Part shown: one piece after another, positions 1 through 8,190 of the stretch
Numbering within the stretch: the first letter of the stretch is position 1
Layout: each line of letters begins with the position of its first letter
From: Caldilinea sp.
Lineage (GTDB): Bacteria; Chloroflexota; Anaerolineae; Caldilineales; Caldilineaceae
NCBI GenBank assembly: GCA_025055055.1
Contig: JANWYX010000287.1
Location: 1-13,221, forward strand
Direction: 5' to 3'
DNA: 13,221 nt
The notes under the pieces: generated by a model
Databases searched by the model: none
Told to the model about the DNA's origin: nothing
What the model saw: the letters and a program-made list of their open reading frames with translations, nothing else
Program-made: the position numbers and the translations under genes

Positions 1-1198
1 TGCGCCGTTGGGCATGCCTGCGCCGAAATACGTTTTCTACAAGAATTTCGGCGACGAGCAGACGCGCACGCTGGCGTTCATTAAGAACGAATACGACGTC
101 GACACCTTCATGAGTCCGGACAGCATTCAGGCGGCGCAGGCGCAGAACCCCAAGATTCGCACCTTCTCCCCCACCTTCCCCTTCCATGACATGAACGACG
201 CCTGCTCATACGGCGTCCTCATCAACAACCTGAAGCCGCCGCTGGATAAGCCGGAAGTGCGCTGGGCGTTGGCGCTCTCGCTCGATCTGCAGAGCGTCGG
301 CATCAATGCGATGAGCGGTCAGATCAAGGCCTCGGCGCTTCCGATGCCCGACACGCCGATCAAGCGGCCCGCCTACTTCGAGCCGCTGCACGAGTGGTTA
401 AAAGAATTCACCTTGCCGGATGGCTATCAGCCCTACAATCCCAACTTCGGCGCCGAGATGGTGGCGCGGTTGGCGGAAATGGGCGTTGACCCCGCTCAGC
501 TGCCGACGGGCGACGCAGTGACCGATGGCTTTGGCCTGGGATGGTGGAAGGCCGACCCGGCGGAGGCGGAGAAGTTGATGAACTCCGTCGGCATGACCAA
601 GGGCGCCGACGGCTTCTATACTTTGCCGGACGGTTCGCCGTGGACGCTGGAGCTGGTCATCCCCAGCGACTGGAATAAGGTCATGCAGCGCGTTGGCTTC
701 TCGATCGCCGATAGCTGGACCAAGGCCGGCTTCCGGGTGAACGCCCGCCAGGTGGACAACGCAGAGTTCACGACCGTACAGAACACCAACGCTCTGCTGC
801 AGACGATGGTAAACTGGACGGCGAGCTGCGTCTTCAACATCAACTTCGTGAACAACTGGCGCACGATCAGACCGGAGAATCTAAAGCCGGCGGATTCCAA
901 TGAGCCGATCACCGGCAACGTGGCGCGCATTGACAACCAGTTCATCTTCGACAAGATCGCCGAAGCTGCGGCGATGGATATGTCCAAGCCGGAGTTCCAG
1001 GAGGCGGGGCGGGAGATCATCAAGGAGATGATTCGCAACATGTATTACATCAACATGATGAACATTCCGACCACCATTCCGACCAATGAAACCTATTGGA
1101 CGAACTTCCCGAAGCAGGACAATCAGTACGCCGTGCCGTACACTTGGTGGAGCTCCTTCAAGAAAATCCTTGTGAACGTCAAGCCTGTCACACAGTAA
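1..1198 (+). CDS. ABC transporter substrate-binding protein, family 5 (5' partial)
   Basis: This is the C-terminal part of an extracytoplasmic solute receptor for an Opp/Dpp-type importer, a family that binds peptides or, in many thermophiles and Chloroflexota, oligosaccharides. The frame is open from the first base to the TAA at 1196-1198. The TTG at 8 is only an internal codon, so the true start, signal peptide and lipobox lie upstream. About 398 residues are visible; receptors of this cluster often run to 550-650. The text fits SBP_bac_5: a PPLDKPEVRWALALSLD helix near the start, then a lobe with TLPDGSPWTLELVIPSDW and aromatic-rich stretches such as YINMMNIPTTIP. It is followed by two permeases and two ATPases, which completes a five-part importer. 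The ligand cannot be read from sequence; the glycosidases downstream favour a carbohydrate. Family call is firm, ligand is inference. Confidence 0.85.
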   Translation, partial: APLGMPAPKYVFYKNFGDEQTRTLAFIKNEYDVDTFMSPDSIQAAQAQNPKIRTFSPTFPFHDMNDACSYGVLINNLKPPLDKPEVRWALALSLDLQSVGINAMSGQIKASALPMPDTPIKRPAYFEPLHEWLKEFTLPDGYQPYNPNFGAEMVARLAEMGVDPAQLPTGDAVTDGFGLGWWKADPAEAEKLMNSVGMTKGADGFYTLPDGSPWTLELVIPSDWNKVMQRVGFSIADSWTKAGFRVNARQVDNAEFTTVQNTNALLQTMVNWTASCVFNINFVNNWRTIRPENLKPADSNEPITGNVARIDNQFIFDKIAEAAAMDMSKPEFQEAGREIIKEMIRNMYYINMMNIPTTIPTNETYWTNFPKQDNQYAVPYTWWSSFKKILVNVKPVTQ

Positions 1199-1229
1199 GG
1201 AGGCGATTGCATTCCCCCGAACAGGGGAT

Positions 1230-1262
1230 GGGTGGCGATTGTCGGGAGGACAATCGCCACCC
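1230..1262 (+). repeat. Perfect 14-bp stem-loop between receptor and permease genes
   Basis: GGGTGGCGATTGTC at 1230-1243 pairs perfectly with GACAATCGCCACCC at 1249-1262 around a 5-base GGGAG loop. It lies 31 bases after the receptor stop codon and ends 24 bases before the first permease start. TTTT follows at 1268-1271, but not directly after the stem, so it is a weak intrinsic terminator at best. Such hairpins behind receptor genes commonly protect the 3' end of the receptor mRNA or cause partial termination, giving excess receptor over membrane parts. That role is inferred from position. Confidence 0.7.
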
Positions 1263-1286
1263 CGATGATTTTAATCGAGGAGAAAC

Positions 1287-2288
1287 ATGAAACTGGCGCA
1301 ATATATCGTTCAACGCGTTTTTGCCTATTTTTTGGTGTTGTTCGTCGGTATTACCATCACCTTTTTTCTGCCGAGGTTGATGCCGGGCGATCCGATCAAC
1401 AATTACATTTCGCAGGTGCAGGCGCGCGCCGGGCAATCGCTTTCCGCCGAAGCCGTGCAGCAACTGCGCGATTCGCTGGCCGAGCTGTATGGCCTTCAGG
1501 GAAATTTGTTTACGCAGTACATCAATTACTTGAAGCGCGTGGTGCGCCTGGATTTTGGACCCTCGTTCACGTATTATCCAGAGCCTGTCTCGGAAATTTT
1601 GTTAGAGTCGATGCCATGGACGGCCGGATTGTTGCTCACCACCACCCTTCTTTCGTGGTTGATCGGTAATGGAATCGGGCTGATCGCCGGTTATTACAAC
1701 AAACGCCGCGCCGCCGCCGTTCTTGAATTTATCGGCATCGTTTTATACCCGATCCCCTACTATATTCTGGCGCTTGTCGTCATTTTGATCCTTGCCTACT
1801 GGCTGGGTCTTTTTCCGCTGTCTCCTACGTTTTTGCCGGGCCCGATCTCGTGGAACAAAGTGGTTTCTATTCTGTACAACTCCTTTTTGCCCGCCTTGAC
1901 GCTGGTGCTGGCCGGCTTCGGATGGAACGTCCTGTCGATGAAGGCGTTGGCCATCGCCACCAAGGAAGACAGCTATGTGCAATTCGCCCGCCTGAAGGGG
2001 ACGACCGACCGCACGCGCATGGTGAACTATGTGTTCCGCAACGCCATGCTGCCGCAGATTACGGCGTTGGTTCTGTCGCTTGGGTTTATCTTCAACGGCG
2101 CCCTTCAGACGGAAATTATCTTTTCCTATCCGGGGTTGGGAATGACCATGCGCGCCGCCGCCGGGGCGGGTGATTATAATCTTCTCTATGGTTCGATCGT
2201 GATTACGATCCTTTCTGTGGCGACGGCGGCGCTGGTGCTCGACCTGATCTATCCGCTGTTCGACCCGCGTATTCGACTGGGAAGGTGA
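1287..2288 (+). CDS. ABC transporter permease, DppB/OppB type
   Basis: This is one of the two membrane subunits forming the translocation channel of the importer. It has 333 residues, normal for the family. The visible pattern is an N-terminal membrane helix (about 8-29) ending in the family hallmark LPRLMPGDP, a periplasmic stretch with the characteristic YGLQGNLFTQYINYLKR, then five further hydrophobic segments at about 108-135, 146-173, 196-222, 256-280 and 303-326. The EAA-like cytoplasmic loop that contacts the ATPase lies around 226-250 (EDSYVQFARLKG). The C-terminus DPRIRLGR is typical. The ATG follows GAGGAG at 1278-1283 at good spacing. Its TGA at 2286-2288 sits against the next permease, showing an operon. 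Confidence in the fold is high; substrate is unknown. Confidence 0.92.
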   Translation: MKLAQYIVQRVFAYFLVLFVGITITFFLPRLMPGDPINNYISQVQARAGQSLSAEAVQQLRDSLAELYGLQGNLFTQYINYLKRVVRLDFGPSFTYYPEPVSEILLESMPWTAGLLLTTTLLSWLIGNGIGLIAGYYNKRRAAAVLEFIGIVLYPIPYYILALVVILILAYWLGLFPLSPTFLPGPISWNKVVSILYNSFLPALTLVLAGFGWNVLSMKALAIATKEDSYVQFARLKGTTDRTRMVNYVFRNAMLPQITALVLSLGFIFNGALQTEIIFSYPGLGMTMRAAAGAGDYNLLYGSIVITILSVATAALVLDLIYPLFDPRIRLGR

Positions 2289-2293
2289 GCGAG

Positions 2294-3148
2294 ATGAGCG
2301 CACAAATCAAGCGACGCAAGCTGCCGAAACTCAATGCACGGCTTTCCATCGGGCTGACCATCGTCATCCTCTTGACCGTCAGCAGCCTGATCTTACCCTT
2401 TTTTACTTCCGTCAATCCGGCTGCGCAAGGCACCTATTTGAAAAATTTGCCACCTAGTCCGAAGCATCCCCTCGGCACCAACGCTTTGGGACAGGATATC
2501 TTTTGGTACCTGGTGTTTTCTGTGCGGAATTCCTTGCTGTTGGGCGTCGCCGTCAGCATCGGCATCACCGCCATTTCGACCTTCCTGGGTTTGAGCGCAG
2601 GTTTCATCGGCGGCTGGTATGAGCGCATCGTGGTGGTCTTCATGGACACCTTCATCACCATCCCCGTCTTGCCCGTTCTGATCGTGCTCGGCGCAATCGT
2701 GCGCGGCAATACGTCGTTTGTCGTCGTCGCCGCCATTTTGATCGTCTTCGGCTGGGCATGGAATGCGCGCACGGTGCGCTCGATGGCGCTGTCGCTGCGC
2801 GAGCGCGAGTTTATCAACATGGCCCGTTTTTCGGGCGCCGGCGCACTGGCCATCATCGCCCGGGAGATTTTCCCCTACGTCTACGCGTATATGGTCGTGA
2901 ACTTCATCAATACGATTCTGTTCGCCATCAATACGGAAGCGGCTCTGGCCGTGATCGGCCTTTCCAACGTAGTAGTGCCTACGTTGGGTTCGATTATCTT
3001 CTGGGCGTTGAACTACAACGCCATCATGATCGGTCAGCCTCTGTGGATCATCGCACCGATCGTCACGACGGTCTTGCTCTTCCTGGGCCTCTTTTTGACG
3101 TCGACAGGATACAACGAATTGTTCGCCGAAAGACGAGGTGTTGCGTGA
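2294..3148 (+). CDS. ABC transporter permease, DppC/OppC type
   Basis: This is the second channel subunit, partner of the preceding permease. The N-terminal cytoplasmic tail and first helix (about 19-37) are followed by the family signature PPSPKHPLGTNALGQDIFW (53-71), then membrane segments around 80-105, 115-136, 142-156, 200-222 and 250-270. The EAA-like loop is REREFINMARFSGAGALAI (169-188). I prefer the ATG at 2294 because AAGGTGAG at 2283-2290 stands at good Shine-Dalgarno spacing, giving 284 residues. A GTG at 2285 in the same frame overlaps the preceding stop and would add three residues. The gene ends with a TGA overlapping the next GTG start. Family call is firm; the start is uncertain by nine bases. 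Confidence 0.92.
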   Translation: MSAQIKRRKLPKLNARLSIGLTIVILLTVSSLILPFFTSVNPAAQGTYLKNLPPSPKHPLGTNALGQDIFWYLVFSVRNSLLLGVAVSIGITAISTFLGLSAGFIGGWYERIVVVFMDTFITIPVLPVLIVLGAIVRGNTSFVVVAAILIVFGWAWNARTVRSMALSLREREFINMARFSGAGALAIIAREIFPYVYAYMVVNFINTILFAINTEAALAVIGLSNVVVPTLGSIIFWALNYNAIMIGQPLWIIAPIVTTVLLFLGLFLTSTGYNELFAERRGVA

Positions 3149-4182
3149 TCCGGCTTGAAAACATCGTAGCAACGTACACTACCCATCGCGGTCAGGTTCA
3201 CGCCGTCGAGGGTGTGAACCTGGAGATTCCGGACAGCACGATTGTGGGCATCGCCGGTGAATCCGGCTGCGGCAAAAGCACGCTGATGAAGGTGCTATAC
3301 GGCGATATCGGCTTTCCGCTCAGCCTCTCTTCCGGCAAGGTGGACTACGGCTTTGTCAATGACCGCGGGGAGCCGGTGACCACCGAGAACATCCGCGACG
3401 AATGGTTCCGGCGCATCTCCTACATTCCGCAAAGCTCGATGAGCTCACTGAACCCGGTGATGCGCATCCGCGACCAGTTCGTCGATTTCCCTGCCACGGC
3501 CGGACGCAAAAAGGAGGTGCTGGCGCAGGTGCGCAGCTTTGTGCAGAAGCTCGGATTGCCGCCGCAGGCAATCGACGCCTATCCCCATCAGCTTTCAGGT
3601 GGCATGCGCCAGCGCATCATGGTGGCGATGGCGACGTTCTTCCAGCCGGAGGTCATTCTGGCGGATGAACCGACGACTGCGCTTGACGTCGTGGTGCAGA
3701 AGAGCATCCTGCTTCTTCTGCTCGATCTGCAAAAAGAGATGGGCAACACCATCCTGTTGGTCTCTCACGATATGGGCGTACACTATCAGATCACCCGGAA
3801 GATGTTGATTATGTATGCCGCCAAGGTGGTCGAGTACGCCGACACCGACGACCTCTTTCAGCAACCGCTGCATCCCTACACGTTGATGTTGATCCATTCC
3901 CTGCCCACCATCGGCGACGACCGGGCGCGCCATGGGCTGCCCGGAAGCCCGCCCAGTTTGTGGGAGATGCCGCAAGGCTGCCGTTTTGCTCCACGCTGCC
4001 CGCTCGCTACAGCGCGTTGTCGTCGGGAAGAGCCGCCGCTCAAAGAGCATGTGCGCGGACGCTTCTCCGCCTGTCATTACGCCAACAGTGTGCCGGAGCT
4101 GAAGAAGACTTTGGAAGCGGGGCCGAAGTTGAGCGAAATTAATGTGATGGAACTGATGGCGGAGGCCGAACGAGACATATGA
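3145..4182 (+). CDS. ABC transporter ATP-binding protein, DppD/OppD type
   Basis: This is the first of two nucleotide-binding subunits that power uptake from the cytoplasmic face. The 345 residues contain Walker A GESGCGKST (38-46), Q-loop Gln96, signature LSGGMRQR (150-157), Walker B ILADEP with Asp174 and Glu175, and switch His208. The C-terminal oligopeptide-type extension carries Cys279, Cys285, Cys292 and Cys310 (C-x5-C-x6-C-x17-C), the pattern that ligates a [4Fe-4S] cluster in characterised DppD-type ATPases. The start is GTG at 3145, overlapping the permease TGA by four bases and preceded by GAGGTG. The frame runs open further upstream, but only as an antisense-like shadow of the permease. 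The stop overlaps the next ATG (ATGA). All catalytic motifs are intact. Confidence 0.94.
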   Translation: MIRLENIVATYTTHRGQVHAVEGVNLEIPDSTIVGIAGESGCGKSTLMKVLYGDIGFPLSLSSGKVDYGFVNDRGEPVTTENIRDEWFRRISYIPQSSMSSLNPVMRIRDQFVDFPATAGRKKEVLAQVRSFVQKLGLPPQAIDAYPHQLSGGMRQRIMVAMATFFQPEVILADEPTTALDVVVQKSILLLLLDLQKEMGNTILLVSHDMGVHYQITRKMLIMYAAKVVEYADTDDLFQQPLHPYTLMLIHSLPTIGDDRARHGLPGSPPSLWEMPQGCRFAPRCPLATARCRREEPPLKEHVRGRFSACHYANSVPELKKTLEAGPKLSEINVMELMAEAERDI

Positions 4183-5030
4183 AAACCATTTTGAAAACGG
4201 AAAACCTGAATAAAACCTATCATTTGGGCAGCTTTCCGCGCAGCATCAAAGTGCAGGCGTTGAACGACGTCAATCTGTCCATCGAGAGCGAACAACCGGT
4301 CATCATCAGCCTGGTAGGAGAATCCGGCAGCGGCAAGACCACTTTGGCAAAGGTGATTTTGCGTCTCGTCCAGCCTTCTTCCGGTGCAGTGACGGTGGCC
4401 GGCCATGTGGTCGCAGGCAAAGGCGTTCGCCCCAGTCAAACCGAGTTTTTGCGCACCGTTCAGCCGATCTTTCAAAATCCCTTTGAGGCCTTCAGCCAAT
4501 ATCGCACGGTGGACGCCTATCTCCTAGAGACTGCAGTGCGCGTCGGAGGAATGGCAAAAGATGCAGCCGTGCAGGCCGTCGAGGAGGCGCTCTCCGCCGT
4601 CGGCATGGAATACAAAGACGTGCGCGGCAAATATCCCAATCAATTCTCCGGAGGCGAACTGCAGCGCGCCTCGATTGCCCGCGCGCTGATTCCACGGCCG
4701 CAGTTGATCGTCGCCGACGAGCCGGTGAGCATGATCGACGCCTCGCGGCGCATGATCATCATTAACCTCTTCCTGGCGCTCAAACAAGAATTTCAGACCA
4801 GTTTTCTCTATATCACCCATGATCTCGCCACCGCCTACTACATCAGCGACTATATCGCCGTGATGCATAAGGGACGGATCGTCGAGTTCGGCGATGCAAA
4901 GCAAGTGCTCTCTCGCCCTCAACACGAATACACACAATTGTTGCTGGACTCCATTCCCCGCCTGGATGTACGTTGGGTGGATCTGCGCAATGCCGCACAA
5001 AATGGAAAGGCTAAATATGTTGCGCGTTAG
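4179..5030 (+). CDS. ABC transporter ATP-binding protein, DppF/OppF type
   Basis: This is the second nucleotide-binding subunit, expected to pair with the preceding ATPase. The 283 residues carry Walker A GESGSGKTT (47-55), Q-loop Gln99, signature FSGGELQR (156-163), Walker B LIVADEP with Asp180 and Glu181, and switch His214. Two points differ from textbook DppF. The segment after Walker B reads VSMIDASRR instead of the usual SALD-type D-loop. The protein stops soon after the core with no cysteine-bearing C-terminal extension, so it is about 40 residues short of many homologues. ATG 4179 overlaps the previous stop as ATGA, implying translational coupling. Its own TAG at 5028 lies inside the start of the next gene. 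Confidence 0.93.
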   Translation: MKTILKTENLNKTYHLGSFPRSIKVQALNDVNLSIESEQPVIISLVGESGSGKTTLAKVILRLVQPSSGAVTVAGHVVAGKGVRPSQTEFLRTVQPIFQNPFEAFSQYRTVDAYLLETAVRVGGMAKDAAVQAVEEALSAVGMEYKDVRGKYPNQFSGGELQRASIARALIPRPQLIVADEPVSMIDASRRMIIINLFLALKQEFQTSFLYITHDLATAYYISDYIAVMHKGRIVEFGDAKQVLSRPQHEYTQLLLDSIPRLDVRWVDLRNAAQNGKAKYVAR

Positions 5031-6327
5031 TGAAAATCGTCGCTTTCTGGTGCACGACGACGGCAAGCCCTTCTTTTATTTGGGCGATACGGCCTGGGAG
5101 CTGCTCCATCGCTGCACATTAGAAGAGACAGCCTACTATCTCGCCGACCGTGCAGCCAAACGCTTCACCGTGATTCAGACGGTGGTGTTGGCCGAGTTGG
5201 ACGGCCTCCATACGCCCAATCGCAACGGCGACCTCCCCCTGATCGATGATGACCCCACGCGGCCCAACGAAGCATATTTCGCCCACGTAGACGCCGTCGT
5301 GCAGATGGCGGCGTCGTTAGGTTTGTACATCGGCATGTTGCCAACCTGGGGAGACAAGTGGAATCGCAAATGGGGCGTCGGGCCGGAGATCTTCACGCCG
5401 GAAAATGCCTATGTGTACGGCGAATTCTTGGGCCGTCGTTATGCCGATGCGCCGCTCCTCTGGATTCTCGGCGGCGATCGCCCCATTGAAAACGAAACGC
5501 ATTTGCAGATTTTGCGGGCCATGGCGCAAGGGTTGCGCGCCGGCGACGGCGGTCGTCATCTTATCACCATGCACACGTGGGGGCCGCACAGTACCTCCGA
5601 ATATGTGCACGATGAGTCCTGGCTCGATTTTCACACCTGTCAGAGCGGCCATGCCCGCAACTCGCCGAACTGGCGTTTCATTGAAGCCGATTACGCACGC
5701 ACACCGACTCGCCCCTGTATGGACGCCGAACCCGGCTATGAGGACATGGCGGACAACATTCGCAACCTCGACGGCGGTTATCTGGACGACTGGGACGCGC
5801 GCAAGGCGCTCTACTGGTCGCTTTTCGCCGGCGCTCACGGCCACACCTATGGCTGCAATCCCGTTTGGCAGATGTGGGCGCCCGGCCGAGACCAAGTGAT
5901 TTACGCTCGGCGTCCCTGGTATGAAGCCATCCATCTGCCCGGTTCCGGCCAGATGCAGCACGCCCGCTCCCTGTTACTTTCGAGACCCTTCCTCACGCGC
6001 ATCCCAGATCAGTCCTTGATTGCCTCGGAAGTGGGCGAAGGCGCGCATCACATTCGCGCCACCCGCGACAACGAAGGTCGTTACGCCATGCTCTACGTCC
6101 CGTCCGGCCCAATCATGGGCGCAAATAGCATCGAGGTGGATGCAACGCCGCTCTCCGGCGCAGAGCTCATCGCCTGGTGGTATGACCCACGCACCGGCGT
6201 CCCCCGATGTTTGGGGAGAATAAAAAAATCGTCGCGCCTGGCGTTCACGGTGCCACAGGGAGGGCCGGATTGGGTGCTGGTGTTGGACGATGCGTCGTGC
6301 GACTTTCCTGCTCCGGGGCGCGGATAG
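5017..6327 (+). CDS. DUF4038 apiosidase-like glycoside hydrolase (GH140-type)
   Basis: This is a cytoplasmic enzyme of the DUF4038 family, whose characterised member is the Bacteroides GH140 apiosidase acting on rhamnogalacturonan II. The 436 residues open with the family hallmark DGKPFFYLGDTAWELLHR (15-32) on a TIM-barrel-like catalytic domain to about 330, followed by a beta-rich tail (about 345-433) like the PF12904 domain usually found there. Candidate catalytic acids are Asp154 in LWILGGDR and Glu238 in MDAEPGYED, matching the Asp/Glu pair used in GH140. No signal peptide is present. ATG 5017 follows GGAAAGG at 5004-5010 and overlaps the ATPase gene by 14 bases, so enzyme and importer are coupled. 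The frame is open from 4894, inside the ATPase, but that part looks non-coding. A run of seven A's (6222-6228) could allow slippage. Substrate specificity is inference. Confidence 0.82.
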   Translation: MLRVSENRRFLVHDDGKPFFYLGDTAWELLHRCTLEETAYYLADRAAKRFTVIQTVVLAELDGLHTPNRNGDLPLIDDDPTRPNEAYFAHVDAVVQMAASLGLYIGMLPTWGDKWNRKWGVGPEIFTPENAYVYGEFLGRRYADAPLLWILGGDRPIENETHLQILRAMAQGLRAGDGGRHLITMHTWGPHSTSEYVHDESWLDFHTCQSGHARNSPNWRFIEADYARTPTRPCMDAEPGYEDMADNIRNLDGGYLDDWDARKALYWSLFAGAHGHTYGCNPVWQMWAPGRDQVIYARRPWYEAIHLPGSGQMQHARSLLLSRPFLTRIPDQSLIASEVGEGAHHIRATRDNEGRYAMLYVPSGPIMGANSIEVDATPLSGAELIAWWYDPRTGVPRCLGRIKKSSRLAFTVPQGGPDWVLVLDDASCDFPAPGRG

Positions 6328-6618
6328 CCCGGCGTCACATCGGGAGCGGTGACCTGCAACAAAGGAGCTCTAGCCCCATAGTGCTTTCCAAAATATCTCG
6401 GTGATCCCTATCGCCGGTCAACCTGCACTCCTCGCTGCCGCCGGCGGCGTCCGAGTGAAAGCCGACGCTACGCACTCACCGAATGATTTCGTTGAATCTT
6501 TATGAAACCGGTATGAGAAGCAGCTTTGCGTAATCGGCGGAGGGGTTTGACCTCTGGATTCCTCCATCAGCTTGCCAAGCAACAATCTGAAGGAAACAAC
6601 AATCTGAAGGAAACAACC
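6328..6618. other. Non-coding gap with weak hairpin and duplicated RBS
   Basis: This 291-base stretch between the two DUF4038 genes shows no credible gene. It contains CACTC at 6426-6430 facing GAGTG at 6453-6457 around the GC-rich palindrome GCCGCCGGCGGC, an imperfect hairpin that may slow transcription. Its 3' end holds the tandem repeat listed separately. I could not find a clear -35/-10 pair, so whether the second DUF4038 gene has its own promoter is open. Confidence 0.5.
6580..6617 (+). repeat. 17-bp tandem duplication covering the ribosome-binding site
   Basis: The unit AACAATCTGAAGGAAAC occurs at 6581-6597 and again, without mismatch, at 6598-6614; the period-17 match extends over 6580-6617. 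Each copy has the GAAGGA Shine-Dalgarno core, but only the second, at 6606-6611, is at working distance from the ATG at 6619. This supports 6619 as the start and implies a recent slippage or duplication event in the leader. Confidence 0.9.
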
Positions 6619-8190
6619 ATGACCGATTCAACAACCGTTTCTACCTCCCCCTGGCGCGAGATGGAAATTACGTTGATGTCTGCACGAGAATACGCCAACG
6701 GCTACACCGACGTGGATGTGTGGGCCGATTTTGTTCACGATGATGGCGCAGTGCTGCGGCGACCGGCATTCTGGGATGGCGGCCAAACCTGGCGGATTCG
6801 GTTCGCCCCTCCGCGTCGTGGACGCTGGACATGGCGCAGCTTCAGCACGACGGACGACGCCGGATTGGCCGGACAGTCAGGCGTGGTTGTTTGCGAGGGA
6901 GAGACTGCATCCTCCAACCGCTTTTACCGCCATGGCTTCTGGCGTATGTCGCCGGGAAAGCGCAGCTTGATTCACGCCGACGGCCGCGCAGCAGTTCTGG
7001 TCGGCGATACGGCATGGGCCTTGCCTTGGCGCGCGACGCATGAGCAGTGCCGCATCTACGCCGCCGACCGTCGCGCCAAGGGTTTCAACGCCGTGCTGTT
7101 GATGAGTGTGCAGCCGGATATGGAGGCGCGCGGCCCACGCGACCGCACTGCGGACGAGGGGTTTGATGTGGGATTTGAGGATCTTCCCAACGGCCACCTA
7201 AATCAATTGAATCCGGCCTACTTTCAATACCTTGACGGTCTGAGCGACATTTTGGTCGAGCATGAAATCGTCGCCGTCTGGCAGCCGGTCTTCTTCGGTT
7301 TTGGATGGAAAGGACTGCGCACAGCCGGGCCGGTCGTGCCGCCCGCCGAGTACGCCCGCTATTGCCGCTATCTCGTTGCACGCTATGGCGCACGTCCGGC
7401 CATCTTCCTTGTCGGCGGCGACGGCAGCGGACGCGAGCCACAGGTCGCCGCCGGCGGCGAAGAGGTGGAACGCTGGGACGCCTATCACCAGCCGACCGGC
7501 ATTCACTATCGCCCGCACATTGTCGCCAATGCGCACCAAGACGCCGACTGGCTTGACTTTCAGTGGTGTCAGACAGGGCACAGCGGCGAGCACGTGCCGG
7601 AACGCGTCGCCGACATGTGGCGCAACTTGCCCGTCAAGGCCGTCGCCAACGGCGAGCCGACCTACGAACATGGCGGGCGGCGGGGACGCGCCGCAGGCTG
7701 GTGGCAGGGACACGAAGCATGGTGCAATCTCTGCGCCGGCGGCACGATGGGCGTCGTCTACGGCGCCGGCAGCCTCTGGCAGTGGGCACATCGTGGCGAC
7801 GAGCCGGGACAGTCGGATTTCTTCCTTGCGCCCGATGCAGGCTGGCGTGAAGCGCTAGACTTCGAAGGGTCAAAGTACGTGGGATTGGTGTCTCGCATTC
7901 TGGATGGCTTGCCTTTTACCGATATGGCGCCCAACTGGGAGGTGACGCTCGGGCGTCGCGGCTTGCTTGTTCCCGGCCGCTTTTTTCTCTGTTACACCGA
8001 AGAGGGCGGTCCACTGGCAATCTTCGGCGACGAGGTGCCACATCGTTATCGCATCGTGGATCCGCGCACCGGCGAAGTGGTGAGCTCAGGGATCCGCCCG
8101 CAACGACAACAAGGGCCACGTGAGTGGATACCCGCGGAGTGGGGAGCGCCGCGCCTTTATATTTTCTGTGATGAATTCTGTGATGAATAG
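6619..8190 (+). CDS. DUF5060-DUF4038 glycoside hydrolase-like protein
   Basis: This is a second, larger member of the apiosidase-like family with 523 residues. Residues about 13-92 form a beta-sandwich DUF5060 domain (WREMEITLMSAREYANGY, later WRIRFAPPRRGRWTWRSFST), the usual N-terminal companion of DUF4038. The catalytic domain starts near 103 with HGFWRMSP and the hallmark LVGDTAWALPWR (127-138). Candidate catalytic acids are Asp268 in FLVGGDGSG and Glu346 in ANGEPTYEH. No signal peptide is seen, so it should act in the cytoplasm like its neighbour. I chose ATG 6619 over upstream in-frame codons because the Shine-Dalgarno sits at 6606-6611 and the DUF5060 homology begins soon after. The C-terminus ends in a perfect duplication, FCDEFCDE. 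Family call is good; substrate is unknown. Confidence 0.82.
   Translation: MTDSTTVSTSPWREMEITLMSAREYANGYTDVDVWADFVHDDGAVLRRPAFWDGGQTWRIRFAPPRRGRWTWRSFSTTDDAGLAGQSGVVVCEGETASSNRFYRHGFWRMSPGKRSLIHADGRAAVLVGDTAWALPWRATHEQCRIYAADRRAKGFNAVLLMSVQPDMEARGPRDRTADEGFDVGFEDLPNGHLNQLNPAYFQYLDGLSDILVEHEIVAVWQPVFFGFGWKGLRTAGPVVPPAEYARYCRYLVARYGARPAIFLVGGDGSGREPQVAAGGEEVERWDAYHQPTGIHYRPHIVANAHQDADWLDFQWCQTGHSGEHVPERVADMWRNLPVKAVANGEPTYEHGGRRGRAAGWWQGHEAWCNLCAGGTMGVVYGAGSLWQWAHRGDEPGQSDFFLAPDAGWREALDFEGSKYVGLVSRILDGLPFTDMAPNWEVTLGRRGLLVPGRFFLCYTEEGGPLAIFGDEVPHRYRIVDPRTGEVVSSGIRPQRQQGPREWIPAEWGAPRLYIFCDEFCDE
8164..8187 (+). repeat. 12-bp in-frame tandem duplication at a C-terminus
   Basis: TTCTGTGATGAA at 8164-8175 is repeated exactly at 8176-8187, directly before the TAG stop. 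It encodes Phe-Cys-Asp-Glu twice. Because the unit is a multiple of three the frame is kept and only four residues are added. Confidence 0.92.

Noticed and set aside
2758..3144. Upstream extension of the first ATPase frame
   Set aside because: It overlaps the permease in another frame with an arginine/histidine-rich, family-free translation; GTG 3145 with GAGGTG upstream starts the ABC domain correctly.
4894..5016. Upstream extension of the first DUF4038 frame
   Set aside because: It lies inside the ATPase gene and has no family likeness; ATG 5017 has a ribosome-binding site and begins the known N-terminus.
6526..6618. Longer N-terminus for the DUF5060-DUF4038 protein
   Set aside because: The added residues are translated through the tandem repeat and the ribosome-binding site, and resemble nothing.
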